DNA from: Gorsachius magnificus
Taxonomy: Eukaryota > Chordata > Aves > Pelecaniformes > Ardeidae
DNA: 64,000 nt
Assembly: GCA_034008185.1 (NCBI GenBank)
Contig: CM067085.1
Coordinates: forward strand, 57,332,602-57,396,601
Direction of reading: 5' to 3'
Every line of letters begins with the position of its first letter. Position 1 is the stretch's first letter. Position numbers and translations under genes: made by a program. Shown here in pieces: positions 27,847 through 39,745 of the stretch. The notes under the pieces are model-generated. The model saw only the letters and a list, made by a program, of their open reading frames with translations, did not search any database and was not told the origin of the DNA.

Positions 27847-29936
27847 TATCCAGACCAACCAGCATAACTATGCCAGCTCAGGGATATTCTGCAACCCATT
27901 AAATCCGGTAGGGGACCGTCAACCACATCAATGTCCATCAGAGCAGCCACAGAAGAGCCGTGCTCTCACACCCTCTTCACATGAGTGGAGCCTCACAGCT
28001 GAGAGTTAGGTACAGGTTGGTTGTTTTTTTCTCTGAGTGTCTTTGACTCAGTTGTAACTGAAGAGGCAGAACCTGATGAAGAATTCCTGAGGCCCCGTGG
28101 CACCTGATTATCTGACACAGCACCATCAATGAATCTGCAAAAAGCATCATTTGTCTTCCATCACCATAGCAACCAATAATTTTGATTCGTGTGCCTTCAT
28201 GTGCGTGTGTGTGTTTGGCACCCGTGTCTCCACGGCGAGGCTACCGCCTCGTGCAGCAACAGGAAGCGCCCTGCTCTGCTCCTGTTCACCCACACTGCTG
28301 TGCTGAAGCAGCTGGACTCCAGGTTTATGAGAAACACGGCGCTGTTGGGCTCATGAGAGCTCTTCAGGTCTCCTACATTATCTCACCCTAAACTGAGTAG
28401 GCACCTGACATTTTACTAATCTTTGGGGCATGGTGCAAAAGCTATGGAGCAGAGGTCCGCAGAAAGTTGAGATTCTTCTTCGGTACAAACACAGGTCCAA
28501 GAGAAAAAATAAAGCATAAATCTCACGATAAAGAAAAAATAATTCTAAAAAGATCAGACAATTCCTCCTTATTCTTTCTTTCCTTTTCTTGCTCCATAAA
28601 TCATTTTATTTATGTAATGGAGAACAATAAAGCAAGCCAGATTTAGAAAACATTTTTTCCTGTCAAAGAGTAGAATGATTGATGCTGTGCAAAAACAGTA
28701 TCTAAGTAAAAAAAAAAAAAGCTTTCAGGCATGATTTACTGAAATACTGAAAGATTGGATTTGGATGCTGAAAAATACCAACTATTTAGACTAAATTAAC
28801 TAATTAAATATTTGGGAATGGCCTTGAATAGTTAGAACCGGACAGGAGAAAAAAAAAATAGCATAAGATTGTCTTCAATTTAGACCCACTCTCCATATTA
28901 TAAATAGAAATTATTTAAGAATAACAATGTAGCCCAAATATCTCAAGACAGAACAGAAGCCTTCAACTTAAAGAGTGGAACTCTTATCAGGCTGCCTTGG
29001 CATTTGTATGACAATGTATTAGCACAGCACCAGAATAATAATTCTTTGCTGATTGTAAGCAAACCATTTTTCTAAGTCTTGTGTTCCATTCTCTTTTTAA
29101 GATAAAGCCCTGGTGAAGTACCGTACAATGAACATGTATTGCATGAAGTGTCTAATAGAATTTGGATTTATACAGTGCCTTTCGTACTCAGGTTGTCCCC
29201 AAGTACATTGGTTTAATGCAATAAGTCAGAAACCCGTGGTGCCGTAAGCATGTAGGCAAGCATCGACTGTCATTATGCACCAGCTACAGCTCACACAGAG
29301 GATCGAGTATCTTTTTTAAAATGAAAATGAATAGCTAAACACCAGCTTTGGAGCTGGCACTGGAAAGGTGTTTGTGAGTTGATATTTCCATATAAAGAAT
29401 CAATTCTGTAGACAGTTACTCCCCCGAGCCGGTGTTACCTGTGTAGACAGGAATAGGCAGTGTTAGATCCTGGGACTGGCACATCCCCTCTCTGCTGAAG
29501 GACAGACGCTGAGTTCTCATCTGCTGAGGGACTGAAATGTAAATCTGAGCTTTCCCTTTAAACAATTTGTTCAACAACATTCACGTCAGCTTTTGCTGTA
29601 CCAGTTTTGGGTCTTCCTGTGGTACCAGGACTCGCTTGGTCTGACTCTGAAGCCAGAGCAAGCCTGAGCTCTACTAAAACCCCCAGCTTAAGATCTTCTT
29701 CCACCGGGGTACAAATGATGGAAGAGGGAGTGGGTAGCAGCAGTCAGCTACGTAATGAGGGACAAACCTGTGAAATGCTGCCTTCTGGGTTCTCTCTTCA
29801 TCGGGAATTTCTGAGTACATTTGTTACATCCTTCACCCTGCCACCTGAGCAAGTTGTACCATACTGGTTTAAATGTGATAAATCCTGAACACGATTAGAT
29901 TGACTGTTGCTACTGTGATGGAGTGGAGGCTTTCCT
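27847..29936. other. Non-coding DNA, nothing recognised
   Basis: Mixed-composition sequence. A short GT-rich run (gtgcgtgtgtgtgt, about 28201-28214) and A-runs (28708-28720, 28850-28858) are the only obvious low-complexity features. No recognisable gene or transposon. Confidence 0.45.
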
Positions 29937-29937
29937 T

Positions 29938-29972
29938 AAAAAAAAAAAAAAGTGAGAGAGAGAGAGAGAGTG
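29938..29972. repeat. Poly(A) run followed by (GA)n microsatellite
   Basis: An uninterrupted run of about 16 A residues is followed by roughly nine GA units. The A-run might be the tail of a retroposed sequence, but no recognisable body precedes it, so it is annotated as a simple repeat only. Confidence 0.9.
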
Positions 29973-30849
29973 GTATTTTTATTTGAAATGCCAAGTCTTG
30001 TGCTCAACGGTCTGTAACTCTGGCACTCTCTGGCAGCATGGGCAAAAGGCGCAGAGGAATGGAGTTGGAAAGGCTGGCCAGACGCCACGTGTCCGCTGGC
30101 AGGGCGAGGGACGTCCCCTCACTTAGCCGGGCAACGGGGAGAGACGGTTTTGCCTTTCCTGAGAACTGGCAATAATGCTTATTAAGTTGAGGTATTTGTC
30201 ATTGGCCAGCTGAAGTATAGATGAGAAATACGTGCCTTACCACTTTGCTGTGAATATTTTGGGAGTTGCCTAGCCAGAAATGGTTTTTTTTTTCTTTTTC
30301 TTGCTCAGATTTGAAGCCTTGACAACACACAAACACTGCATTTATTCAAAGTCTTTCCCACAGGTCTTGCCTAGTTGAAAATATGTTTCATAGATTAAAA
30401 CACAAACTAATTCAAAGTTGCCAGCTCTCTCTTTGTTGTGACCCAAATCATTCTGTGATGCTCCTACTGCAAAAGATCACACAGATCAGCGCAATTCCAG
30501 CAGGACCAATGCAAGCATGCCTGTTCAGCATGTTGCTGCACGCTTTTTGCATTAAACTCCGTCCATCCGTACCTTGAATCATCTGTCTGTGATCTTCGCA
30601 CATTTCCTGCTTTGAATCCAGCCTCAGAGGTGGCGGCAACTCCATCATGCCATACACAGAACACGGCAGAATGATTTCAGAAAAGCCTGGGTGAGTTTCA
30701 GGGTGGTGAAGTAAAATATTGTGAACATGTTTTCCATTTTCCTCTGTTGTAAATCATCACATTGAATTATATTTCTGTTTGGAGCAAGGCACTCGGGTTC
30801 TTCAAGATACACAGCTATGCCTCATGCTGGTGAGAAAAAAAGCATGAGA

Positions 30850-31640
30850 TGTGATCAAATGCACCGCTATTTGTGAGGAACACCAGAAAGCACTTACAAA
30901 ACTGATAGGGGCAAAAAGATGGGGGATAAGCTTTGGTGTAGATAAATGTGAGGTAAGGGAAGAGGAAAACTCTGGACTCGGAGACGGGGTGGTGCTGAGC
31001 TCAGAACCAGCAGTTACAATTAGGAATGAACCCTACAGACATCTCTTGCAGTTCTCTGAAATCACTGCCTGGCGGTATCAGACAAAAAAGCCAACAAAAT
31101 GTTGACTGTCATCAGAACAGCTGTGGCGAACAAGGCAAACGCATCCTTTGCGATTATAGCCCGCCTTGGTGCAGCCGCTTCTTGCACACTACGTGTAGTG
31201 CTGGTCTCTGCATTTTAAGGATGTAGCAGACTTTGGGAAGGGACAAGGAAGGGCAGCAGAAGCCATCAGCAGAGTAGAACAGCTGCCTCATGAGGGGACT
31301 TAAAGGCTGGGGCTCTTAGTCTGCCTCAGGAGAAGGCAGCAGGGGGACGGAGCTGAGGTTTACAAAAACTGGAAGGCAGTGAATAAACTGAACATGGAGC
31401 TGTTTTTCAAGTCACACACAACATGGGCTCAGAAGCAGCCAGTGGGATTAGGAGGAGGTTCATTTAAAATAGATAAAAGAACATTTTTCTTCACATGGCA
31501 GGTCATGAATCTTCTGGAACCTGGTGCCACAGGAGACTCCGGAAGCAAACAGGATCAGTGGACTCTGAAAAGGATTAGACAAATTCATGAACAGCAGGTC
31601 AATGTCTACTAAAAATATTAGGAAGGGTTTTAATTTCTAA
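30850..31640 (+). mobile_element. Ancient CR1-type LINE fragment (RT C-terminus and 3' region)
   Basis: A degraded copy of the C-terminal part of a CR1 ORF2 can be followed across several frames. A GVDKCEV segment near 30936-30957 corresponds to the family's xVDKCKVMH block, and a KKANKML segment near 31087-31107 to its KKANRxLG block. A CTGGTCTCTGCAT motif at 31201-31213 matches the 'FWSPH' region. ATGAATCTTCTGGAACCTGGTGCCACAGG (31505 on) and GGATTAGACAAATTCATG (31572 on) match the block near the end of ORF2. Many stops and indels show great age. It belongs to a different, much older subfamily than the copies at 51-63 kb. Confidence 0.7.
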
Positions 31641-32036
31641 CATCCCTAATACAACTCTTCTATATGCTAGGGTAGTACAAGGCAAATGGGCAGCAAAACT
31701 TGGTAAGACTGTGATGTTCTTGAATAGCATTTCCTGTGGCTACTGCAATAGACAATATACTTGGCTAGACAGGCCATTACTCTGACACAGTAAGGCACTT
31801 CTAACGATGTTACGTTTTTATGTGATTGCTTAAGGACTGGCTGATTTTAAATTTTAAATGTGGGCCCATCCTACCCAACTTCAGCCACTGATCTTAGGTG
31901 AGGATGAATCACCTGCCACAAGCACCTATTTCTCTTCACTGACTTACAATGCTAGTGTAGACTAGATAACCAACTTTCAGATGGCTAAAGTTAAATGAGA
32001 TAAATCCTGCTAATTACACTAGTTCCAATGTATCTG

Positions 32037-32831
32037 TGGCGGTATGGTCCACCCACCCACACAGCTGACCTCCTCCCATAGCCCTGCTCAAACCATAACC
32101 ACTAGTGGCGGTTGTGATGGGTGTGTCTGGTTGTGATGGATGCATCCAGCTCAAAGTGGATTCAGGAGAGACAGATAACAACGCAATAGCCAAAGGCTAA
32201 TTTATGGCAATGCACCCACCTAACCACAGTGCGGGTCAATGTCCAACTCAAGTCAAATTTAGAAGAAACTAACATCTGCAGTCAGTATGTAAATATGACT
32301 GTGAGCCAATCATCTGACCCCCATCAATAGTGAGCAGCCCAAGAGCACTTGGAGCTCTCCTGCATGGCAGCGGGCTGCATGCCAGTATGTCCCCGTGGGC
32401 AGGGACACCTCTCCAGGTTACTCCTTGAGGTTGAGAAATTCCTTGCTGCAGCAGATTCTCGGTAAGTAACTAACAGCATGCTAAACTTTGAAATCTTAGC
32501 TAAGTGATATAAAGGATTGACTGCGCATATATAAACCTTTAGACATAAACCATTGACCGAGTCTAGGACTAGGATTGGATCCAGCCACACCTGGACTCCT
32601 CTCTGAGGAAGGAGTTTAGAAAGCAAGGGGATCTTTTCTGAACCTCATGACTCAACGGGAGGGTCTCCCTGACAGTTTTGTCTGACCCTGTCCTCTACGC
32701 AGTAAATAATCAAGTGTACTTTGCCATCAACTCTTGTTAAACCACTGTAGCATTTACTATTGAACCTTTTTAACTCACTGGTTTGTATCAATAAACTATA
32801 TTTTTGCTTCTCTCTCACTCCATCCACAACA
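32037..32831 (+). mobile_element. Candidate solo LTR with 5-bp target duplication
   Basis: The 795-bp block starts TGGCGGTATGG and ends CCACAACA, so it has TG...CA termini. It is flanked by identical ATCTG pentamers (32032-32036 and 32832-32836). Inside, a TATATAAA box (32528-32535) lies about 255 bp before an AATAAA poly(A) signal (32790-32795) that is close to the 3' end, the order expected for U3-R-U5 on the plus strand. A 5-bp duplication fits ERV-L or gamma-like integrases. No internal retroviral coding sequence flanks it. I do not recognise the family from memory; its sequence is unlike the LTRs at 0.9 and 56 kb. A chance 5-bp match is possible, but TG/CA ends, TATA and poly(A) signal all agree. 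Confidence 0.6.
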
Positions 32832-34051
32832 ATCTGAACCCATGAAGCAGTCTCATAAGATCACTAGATTAGTTCCCAAATTGTCCTGTACTTTTCCTAG
32901 CCATATACCTCCACCTCTGCCCATCACCCAACATGCTAGATCTCCTGTGCCAGGTTTTCTGTCTCCCTCATATCAGATGAGTTTATTTGCAGGAGTGAGG
33001 TCAGACAGCTCCATGCCTTACTGTCTACAGCTTACTGCACATCTACCAGGACATCATCCTTGCTGCTCTGCCTCTGGCATTTCACCCTAGCTAACCTGTA
33101 AATTGTCAGTAGGCTTAAATTGTTGATGGAAAGCTCCACACCTTGACTAGAGAAATTTTAGATATCTGCAAACTCAAGAAGTTTGAAAAGTTACCCTCGC
33201 TCATTGGTTGGGTAAAAAGGGATGGGACAGTAGGAGAATTTTAAATCAGTTATTGTTGACTTTGAGCTTTGCGTAAGGTATATTCTGTCCTTTTCAGGCT
33301 GCAAAAGGGAACGTGACATGTTCCACACAGCAAGATAAGAGGAGGATTTTGAGTTGTTCCCTGTTTGGCATAGAAGATCACAACATGAGTAAAATTATAA
33401 GCTGCTGTTCTAAAGCATTCACTGCAGTGGAACATGGTAACTTTATTAGAAAAATCCAGTAGTCTCCTATTAAAAGGTGAAATAAAGGCGGGTATTTACT
33501 GTTAAATGCCATGTATTTTTAAGCTCTTTATTGATTTTTTGTAGGAGTTTCTAAAAGCTATAGGAACTATAGTTTATATTCCCTTAAAGGGAAAGAGGCA
33601 TTTACCGCCATAAGCAAACCAATAATTTTCTGAGTGTCCATACCTCCTTATGCTCACTTTATATAATTCAGAGATTTCTGTTGGAAAGAAGGGGAAGGTG
33701 GAAAGCAACAGCTGAAGTTGATACAGGACTGAATGCAGATTATTACTCAGCATTTCTATATGCAAAATGCATGCTGTAAACTGCTTCTAATGACAGCTAA
33801 TGAACCAGGTTGAGAGAGGTAATGCAAACAGTAAACAATGTTGTTATACCAATTTATAAATACCTTTTATTAAACATTAAAAGCAGCTGTTTAATGATAA
33901 CATTATTATGAAATGAGTTGCATGATGAATTCAAAGGTTAGCTAGTTTGTGCCTAAGTAGGTATCTGTTGAGGATCTTCCTAGGCATTCCAGAAAGCATA
34001 GGAGTGTGGATTTTCTTCAGAAAAACTCTTTTCTCATCCTACATTAGCCTT
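32832..34051. other. Non-coding DNA, nothing recognised
   Basis: AT-rich sequence without a recognisable gene or repeat. The part at 33780-33960 is a repeat-free AT-rich block with TAAT and ATGCAAA motifs that could be a conserved element, but nothing in the sequence alone proves this. Confidence 0.4.
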
Positions 34052-34160
34052 AGAATCAGAGAATCATAGAAGGGTTTGGGTTGGAAGGGACCTTTAAAGA
34101 TCATCTCGTCCAACCTTCCTGCCAAGGGCAGGGACATCTTTCACTAGAGCATCTTTTACT
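34052..34160 (-). mobile_element. CR1 LINE 3' end fragment
   Basis: The window reads AGAATCATAGAAGGGTTTGG then GTTGGAAGGGACCTTTAAAGATCATCTCGTCCAACC. This is the reverse complement of the standard CR1 3' UTR ending in the ATTCTATG tail. Only the last 100 bp or so remain, which is the usual result of early reverse-transcription stop. Confidence 0.85.
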
Positions 34161-34559
34161 GTCCATCCTGGACAACTATAAATATACAAATTCAAATTCC
34201 ACTGTAATTTATGCTCCACGTGATTCTAACAATTATCTCTCAGACTGCATGACACAAATCAGAAACTGCTGAGCAGTAGCTTTGGTTTCTTTATAGGATG
34301 GTATTAGGATCCAGCAGACATGGAAGTCACTGCCTTGAGAGCAAGAGAGCGAACAGGGATGCTCAGGCTCACCTTCCTCTGCATATTACTTTAAGATCTT
34401 TAGAAGAATATGCTGTAGAAGTGTTACTTATTATTAGTTCTGTGACAGATTCCTTGATTTGGCCTGTATAAACTTTCATCCGCTAGACCTGCTCATCTAG
34501 CACATCAGGATTTGTATTGTACCTTTAGAAGCCCAGGAAGGGGCTTTTCCTTATTATGA

Positions 34560-34975
34560 AATGGTCGCTTGGAAGAACACCACACTACTCCACACGCAAG
34601 GAGGAATTACTCTTTCACAGGCCCGTCTCTTTAGCAGAAAGGCGCGTTGGCGAGCTCCACACTCACAGCAGCTCCGACGTCTGCATCGTTTAAGCACTAA
34701 TGATCCCCTCTTGCTGCCGGTGGCGCAGAGCTGTGGCCCCCCGCGGCGCGAGCCCGCAGACAGTCGCTCGTGGTGGGTTCTTGGCAGCAGCAGGGCCCCG
34801 GTGACCAGCTTTGGCATGTGTTGTGCCTTTGCAGCAGCAGCGTTTGGGTCCCTGCCGTGGGTCCTGGCCAGGCTGCAGGTACAGAACTGCCCATCGGCTT
34901 GGCGCAGTGCCAGCCTGTTGATGCCGTACCTCTCGACGCCATTGGTCACTCAATTCACCTTGGACTGCAGGACTC
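34560..34975. other. CpG-rich patch with long open frames on both strands
   Basis: A GC-rich stretch in AT-rich surroundings has roughly 25 CpG dinucleotides between 34640 and 34945 by eye. It stays open for 172 codons on the plus strand (34561-35079) and 131 codons on the minus strand (34554-34949). Neither product has a recognisable domain. A T-run of about 17 (34975-34991) follows. It might be a small CpG island, a decayed retrocopy or an unrecognised repeat. Confidence 0.35.
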
Positions 34976-35079
34976 TTTTTTTTTTTTTTTTTCCCCTCCT
35001 CTTTAGCGTGTGTTTTAGAAAAGGATTATGTGCTGGTTTTCCACAAGATTTATACACAATGTCTATCTCTTCTAGGTAA

Positions 35080-36270
35080 AAAGAAATGGCTTCACTTTAC
35101 GTATATTAGTCTGATGTGGATATTAATCTCCAGAAGTATCGACACAGAGTCTATCACCTCCAGGTATCTACTGTTAATATACAGAGCACTGACTCATAAG
35201 CGTCTAAAATCAAAACACACTGAAAATAATCCTTTTTTCCCTTCTCATTCATTCCTTTTCTCCCTAGGCTCAGAACTTTGTAAGGCAGTATGTGTCATGC
35301 CTTTGAGGAGGACTTTTTTTGTTTCCTATAGGTCTCCAATTTTCATATTGGTATCTTCAGACTTCTGTGAGAATGAAGCTTGAAATATAAAGATTTCTTA
35401 AAGGGAGGATTTATATTTTTTTAAATAAGACCCAAAGAATAATACTTACAGTTTCTTGGGGATAAATGACCTTTAATTTAAATAATTTGTCAGGCTACTT
35501 TTGAAGAACATGCAAACATTTTCCAGAAAAATATTCTTATGGATAACTGCCACCTCTAGCAGACATCTTTGGATTTTGTTGAAACACATTCATATTTCAT
35601 TGCCACAGATGCCCAGGCAGCTGTGTAGAAATCCATCAGTGGTTGAAGCTGTTGAAACATAACTGACAATCAGTCTGCTGGGAAAATAAAATAAAAAGAG
35701 CTAATCTCTGAATAAAGGATATGCAGATGACTTACATTTTAATGAAAAAAATACAGATAAAATGAAACAACAAAACCATAATACATAGCAAAGAAAATTA
35801 ATAAACTTTCTGAGACATCTTTTCAGAAGCCCAAAGCAGCAGATTTAGTCTAGGCAATGGACTTACAACTGATTACTCGTTTTTCAGAGATGTCTATCTG
35901 GTGAGATGAGGAGTTCTGTCTCAGCATGACAGGACAGAAGTATTCATTCTCCAGCAGCCCTCTGGGTTGGCCACTGGTATTGCCTTAGCCTGAAAGGATA
36001 AATTCCAAACTTTCCCTCCTTTCCCTCTTCAGCTGCAACAATACTCATGGGTATCCAAATAGAAAGGGAGATTGCATTTAAAATATAAAATAAAAAGTCC
36101 CAAAGATCGAAGTTGGACTAATCGGTTGGTATATAAATTGCTCATTGGGAATTTTCATATCAGAAGTTTATTCACCATAATTCTGACTTGATTTGCTTAA
36201 AACAGTTGGAGCGGGAATGCCACCCTCTCAGTTCTCCCCAGCATTACACTGCGCATCTCTCTTGGATGGA
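35080..36270. other. Non-coding DNA, nothing recognised
   Basis: AT-rich sequence with no recognised repeat or exon. Confidence 0.45.
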
Positions 36271-36273
36271 AAC

Positions 36274-36455
36274 AGAATCACAGGAGCGCTGGGGTGGGCA
36301 GGGACCTCTGGAGATCATCTGGTCCAGCCCCTGCCCAGGCTGCCCAGGACTGCCTCCAGTCAGACTAGACTATCTCCAGCGATGGAGACCCCTCAGCTGA
36401 TTCAGGCAACCCTTTCCAGAGTACCCTCACAGTAAAAATGTCTTTTCTAAAGTTT
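36274..36455 (-). mobile_element. CR1 LINE 3' end fragment (diverged)
   Basis: From AGAATCACAGGAGCGCTGGG through GGGACCTCTGGAGATCATCTGGTCC to CCTCTCAGC-like and TTCCAGAGTACCCTCACAGTAAAAATG, this is the reverse complement of a CR1 3' region, including the end of ORF2. Several substitutions in the tail indicate an older copy. Confidence 0.8.
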
Positions 36456-37059
36456 AAGTCTCACATTTAAGCCACACACACAGAGCCGTGCAACAGAATA
36501 GTGCTTTATATGATGAAAAATGCAGATTTTCTTCATGTATTTCTCATTCCAACATTTGAATGCCCTCAGTTTATGATAAATTTCAATGTATTATTTAAAA
36601 ATAGATTCATTATTCATTTTAACTCCTTTCAACACATCCTAGGACTTGTTTTAATCAATTACTAAAACACTTCTACCCTACAATCGAAATTTACTTGTAT
36701 TTGAAGCTCACCCATAATAAAATCAACACACAGCAGATTTTTGCAAGCAGCTTATATGAAGAAAATGGCCTTTCTAGTGTTGTATTTGAGAGAGGACCGA
36801 GAATAATAAATTTTCCAAGTTTTAAAAAACTAAGAAGACTTGGCTGTGAAGGTAGCAGTACAGGTCTCTTTTGGTATGTGCATTCACACACGCACACATC
36901 CACACGCACGCCACTAAAACTCGCTCTACACAGTCTTTTTCAGACAAACAGTTCATAAACCTGACAATTTATTTATCAATTTCCACCTTTTCAGTTATGC
37001 TTAGTATCTTCCTGAAGCAACATTTATTTTTATTTTTTACCCATTTCTAGGCATTTTGA

Positions 37060-37780
37060 TGTTTCCCGAAGTTAACACTAGGAGTCGCGACAGCAAATGA
37101 TGATGCAGAGTCAAAGTTCAACCCATCTAATATTAGTACATGGAATATATTTTCCTGTTCTCAGTCATGACTCAGCCCACCACCGTCTTGACCATAATCA
37201 AGTAGCTAATGGATTAGCAATGCGGTAACAGCCAATTACTGGAACATCAATATTTTCATGCTTTGAAATATCAGAGGTCACAGAGAAAACACAGAGAAAT
37301 ATATGTGCTTTTAAATCAAGGCTGTGATTGTTGTCTCATTTGAAAGAGTAATTAATTATCAGTATGTATTAGTATACATAATAATAGTTAATTATGGTGT
37401 ATATATCTGAAAAACTTCTGTTACATCAAGACAGCTCACTTGAACCATGCAGCAGTTTGCTATTGCAATCAAGTGATCTTTATGAACAATTGTAGATAAT
37501 ACTGTGGTACGTATTTATTGCTTGACAACAGCCACTGTATCATTTTCTGTATTTTCTTCTTAGTAAGATAAATATTTCTGGGAGTTCTGCTCTAGCCATA
37601 CGAGAATTATTTCTGAGATCTACTCCATTTGCATGATGTCTTACATCTGACAGCCCACAATGAATAACAGAAATTTCTTCTGCATAAACAACAGTAAAGC
37701 CCATGGCAATTATTGCTGTCTTTATTGATACATGCTAGATCATTTCCTCAAACACGCCAGAAAATACAAAGCTTTTTGCA
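37060..37780. promoter_or_regulatory. Candidate conserved non-coding block with homeodomain and octamer motifs
   Basis: A repeat-free AT-rich block holds a paired homeodomain-type site TAATGGATTA (37207-37216), a CCAAT box (about 37232-37236), a perfect POU octamer ATTTGCAT (37627-37634) and many ATTA cores, with no open frame. The combination resembles developmental enhancers of gene deserts. The motifs are seen; conservation and enhancer activity are inferred. Confidence 0.3.
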
Positions 37781-39534
37781 GGGGAGAAGAGGGACATATT
37801 TTCATTATTGATGAAAAGTGACCGTGATACAATAGGAATGTAAGTCGGCCTACAAAAAAGTACCTAAATAATAGGTAAGCTTATCCATAAATCATGGCTG
37901 TGCTCTTTGGCCACGTTACCAAGCCACTATACCCCAGGTTTATCCCACAAAAAACTATGTGGGATAAAATAAGTTTACACATCAAAATATAAAAAATAAA
38001 AAATACAATTTACACAGCAGAAAGGCTGAATATGTAGGATATTTCTAGCTGAAAATATTTTACTTAGACTAGAGTTATTCTGAAAATAACTTTTCAAACT
38101 CATCTTTGCATTTCAATGGCATTGAAGTCATTTGTGTATAAAGTTTGTAGAAAAATCTGTGAGAATTTGACTTTTAAAGTGTCAGTTACTGTTGTTTGAG
38201 ATCAAGTGTACAGGATTTGATCCTGATAAGCAGATGGTTTGGGCAACTACAACAGCTTTTATCAAAGACAGGTCAAGGTCAGGTCTGAAGTTCGTCCCAA
38301 ATGCAAATATTCGAAATATTTCTCTGTCGTTCCCAGTTAATTGCCTCACTTGAGCCAGATCTTCCTTCTTCTCTCAGTCATTTCACATTCCCCATGTTTT
38401 AGAGGGAGTCATCTTCTGCCTTCGTTCTCCTCTGAAACTCTCAGTCCTCCAAGATACTCCCACAGACCCCATTACTTTGTCTAGTGACACTGCATAAATC
38501 AGAAGCTCTTCCCAGAGTTAGTTGAGCATCATGGTCACCTGCAGAAGACTGAAGTCCTTCTTTAGACCACTGACCTCAGGTTAAGTTTTCCAGAGAGCTC
38601 TGTAAACTTCACCTAACTATGCCTTTCTCTACCTTCATTTCAGACTCAGACCCTGCCAGAAGACCCTACTCTGCACACACTACTCATGGCACCTTTATAA
38701 TAAAATATCTTTGTGACCAATTCTGTGAAGCATCTGTTGCACATAGCTATTAATGACTTAAAAAAAAATAAAAATCTTTTCTGATAGCATCTCACCGGGG
38801 GTACCAGCAGGTAGCATCTTCCCAGGCAGACTCTGGGATGTGGCACCATGTCCCCAATCCTCACTCTGATTAAGCAGTTCAGTGTGTTCCAATCATGTCA
38901 GAGCATTGGCGTGAGAGCACACGGGAAGATTTTTCTCTTTAAGCTTTGTAATTAGCTTCTGTTAACTTTACTCTGAGAACAAGGTTTAATCAGCTGTATC
39001 ACAGCTTTGTGGGGCTTTTCATAAGTATGACTGATTGACTGATTCACCCTTTTCTTTACTTGTCTGACAAAGAAATGAAACAGGGACAGCCACCGTAATG
39101 AGATGGAGGATTATCCTACAGGACCAACCAAAGATGTTGTGTAAGGTTGACCATCTTATGTGGAATAAACCTCCAGTTCCCACAGTCCTTCTCTTCCAGG
39201 TCACCATCCTCTGGCTGGGTAGGAGGCTTGTGCCACTTCCACAGAGCTGCTTTGTAGGGCTCCATTGTCTAACGAACAGATGTCAGCATATGGCTGGCCA
39301 GCAGGTAGACCGAGCTCCCACCGGGTCTTGTTCAGTACTTGTTGCAGTTTACAACAGATCTCCCATTAATCTCAGTGGAACTGGATCAAGAAGTTGACCA
39401 GCCACAGGAGACATGGAGGTTCTCATTGAAGTAGGACAGCAACCCAATCCCACCTCACAACTGCCTTTTTTCCCAATGTTTCCCAGCGGCCTTTGACACA
39501 GACAGTAGCATCAGCAGCTCTTGACAGAATCACA
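37781..39534. other. Non-coding DNA, nothing recognised
   Basis: AT-rich to mixed sequence. No repeat family or exon that I can support. Confidence 0.45.
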
Positions 39535-39745
39535 GTATGGCAAGGGTTGGAAGGGACCTCCGGAGATCATCTAGTCCAACCCCCCCCGCTAAAGCAGGTT
39601 CACCTAGAGCAGGTTGCACAGGACATCATCTGGGCAGGTTTTGAATATCTCCAAAGAAGGAGACTCCACAGCCCCCCTGGGCAGCCTGTTCCAGTGTTCT
39701 GTCACCCTCAGAGTAAAGGCAGTGTGCAGGCTAAACTGCCGCACA
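39535..39745 (-). mobile_element. CR1 LINE 3' end fragment
   Basis: Reverse complement of CR1 from its 3' tail (AGAATCACAGTATGGC) through GGAAGGGACCTCCGGAGATCATCTAGTCC to the end of ORF2. The minus-strand frame still reads [18 protein letters not shown], the conserved C-terminal block of CR1 ORF2. Truncated on its 5' side. Confidence 0.9.

Noticed and set aside
34052..34160. Possible host exon from the open frame at 34081-34272
   Set aside because: The first 80 bases are CR1 3' UTR in reverse complement; the frame is incidental.
34975..34991. T-run read as the poly(A) tail of a minus-strand retrocopy
   Set aside because: A minus-strand retrocopy would need its body to the right of the T-run. 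That sequence has no recognisable coding or CpG content, and no target duplication was found.
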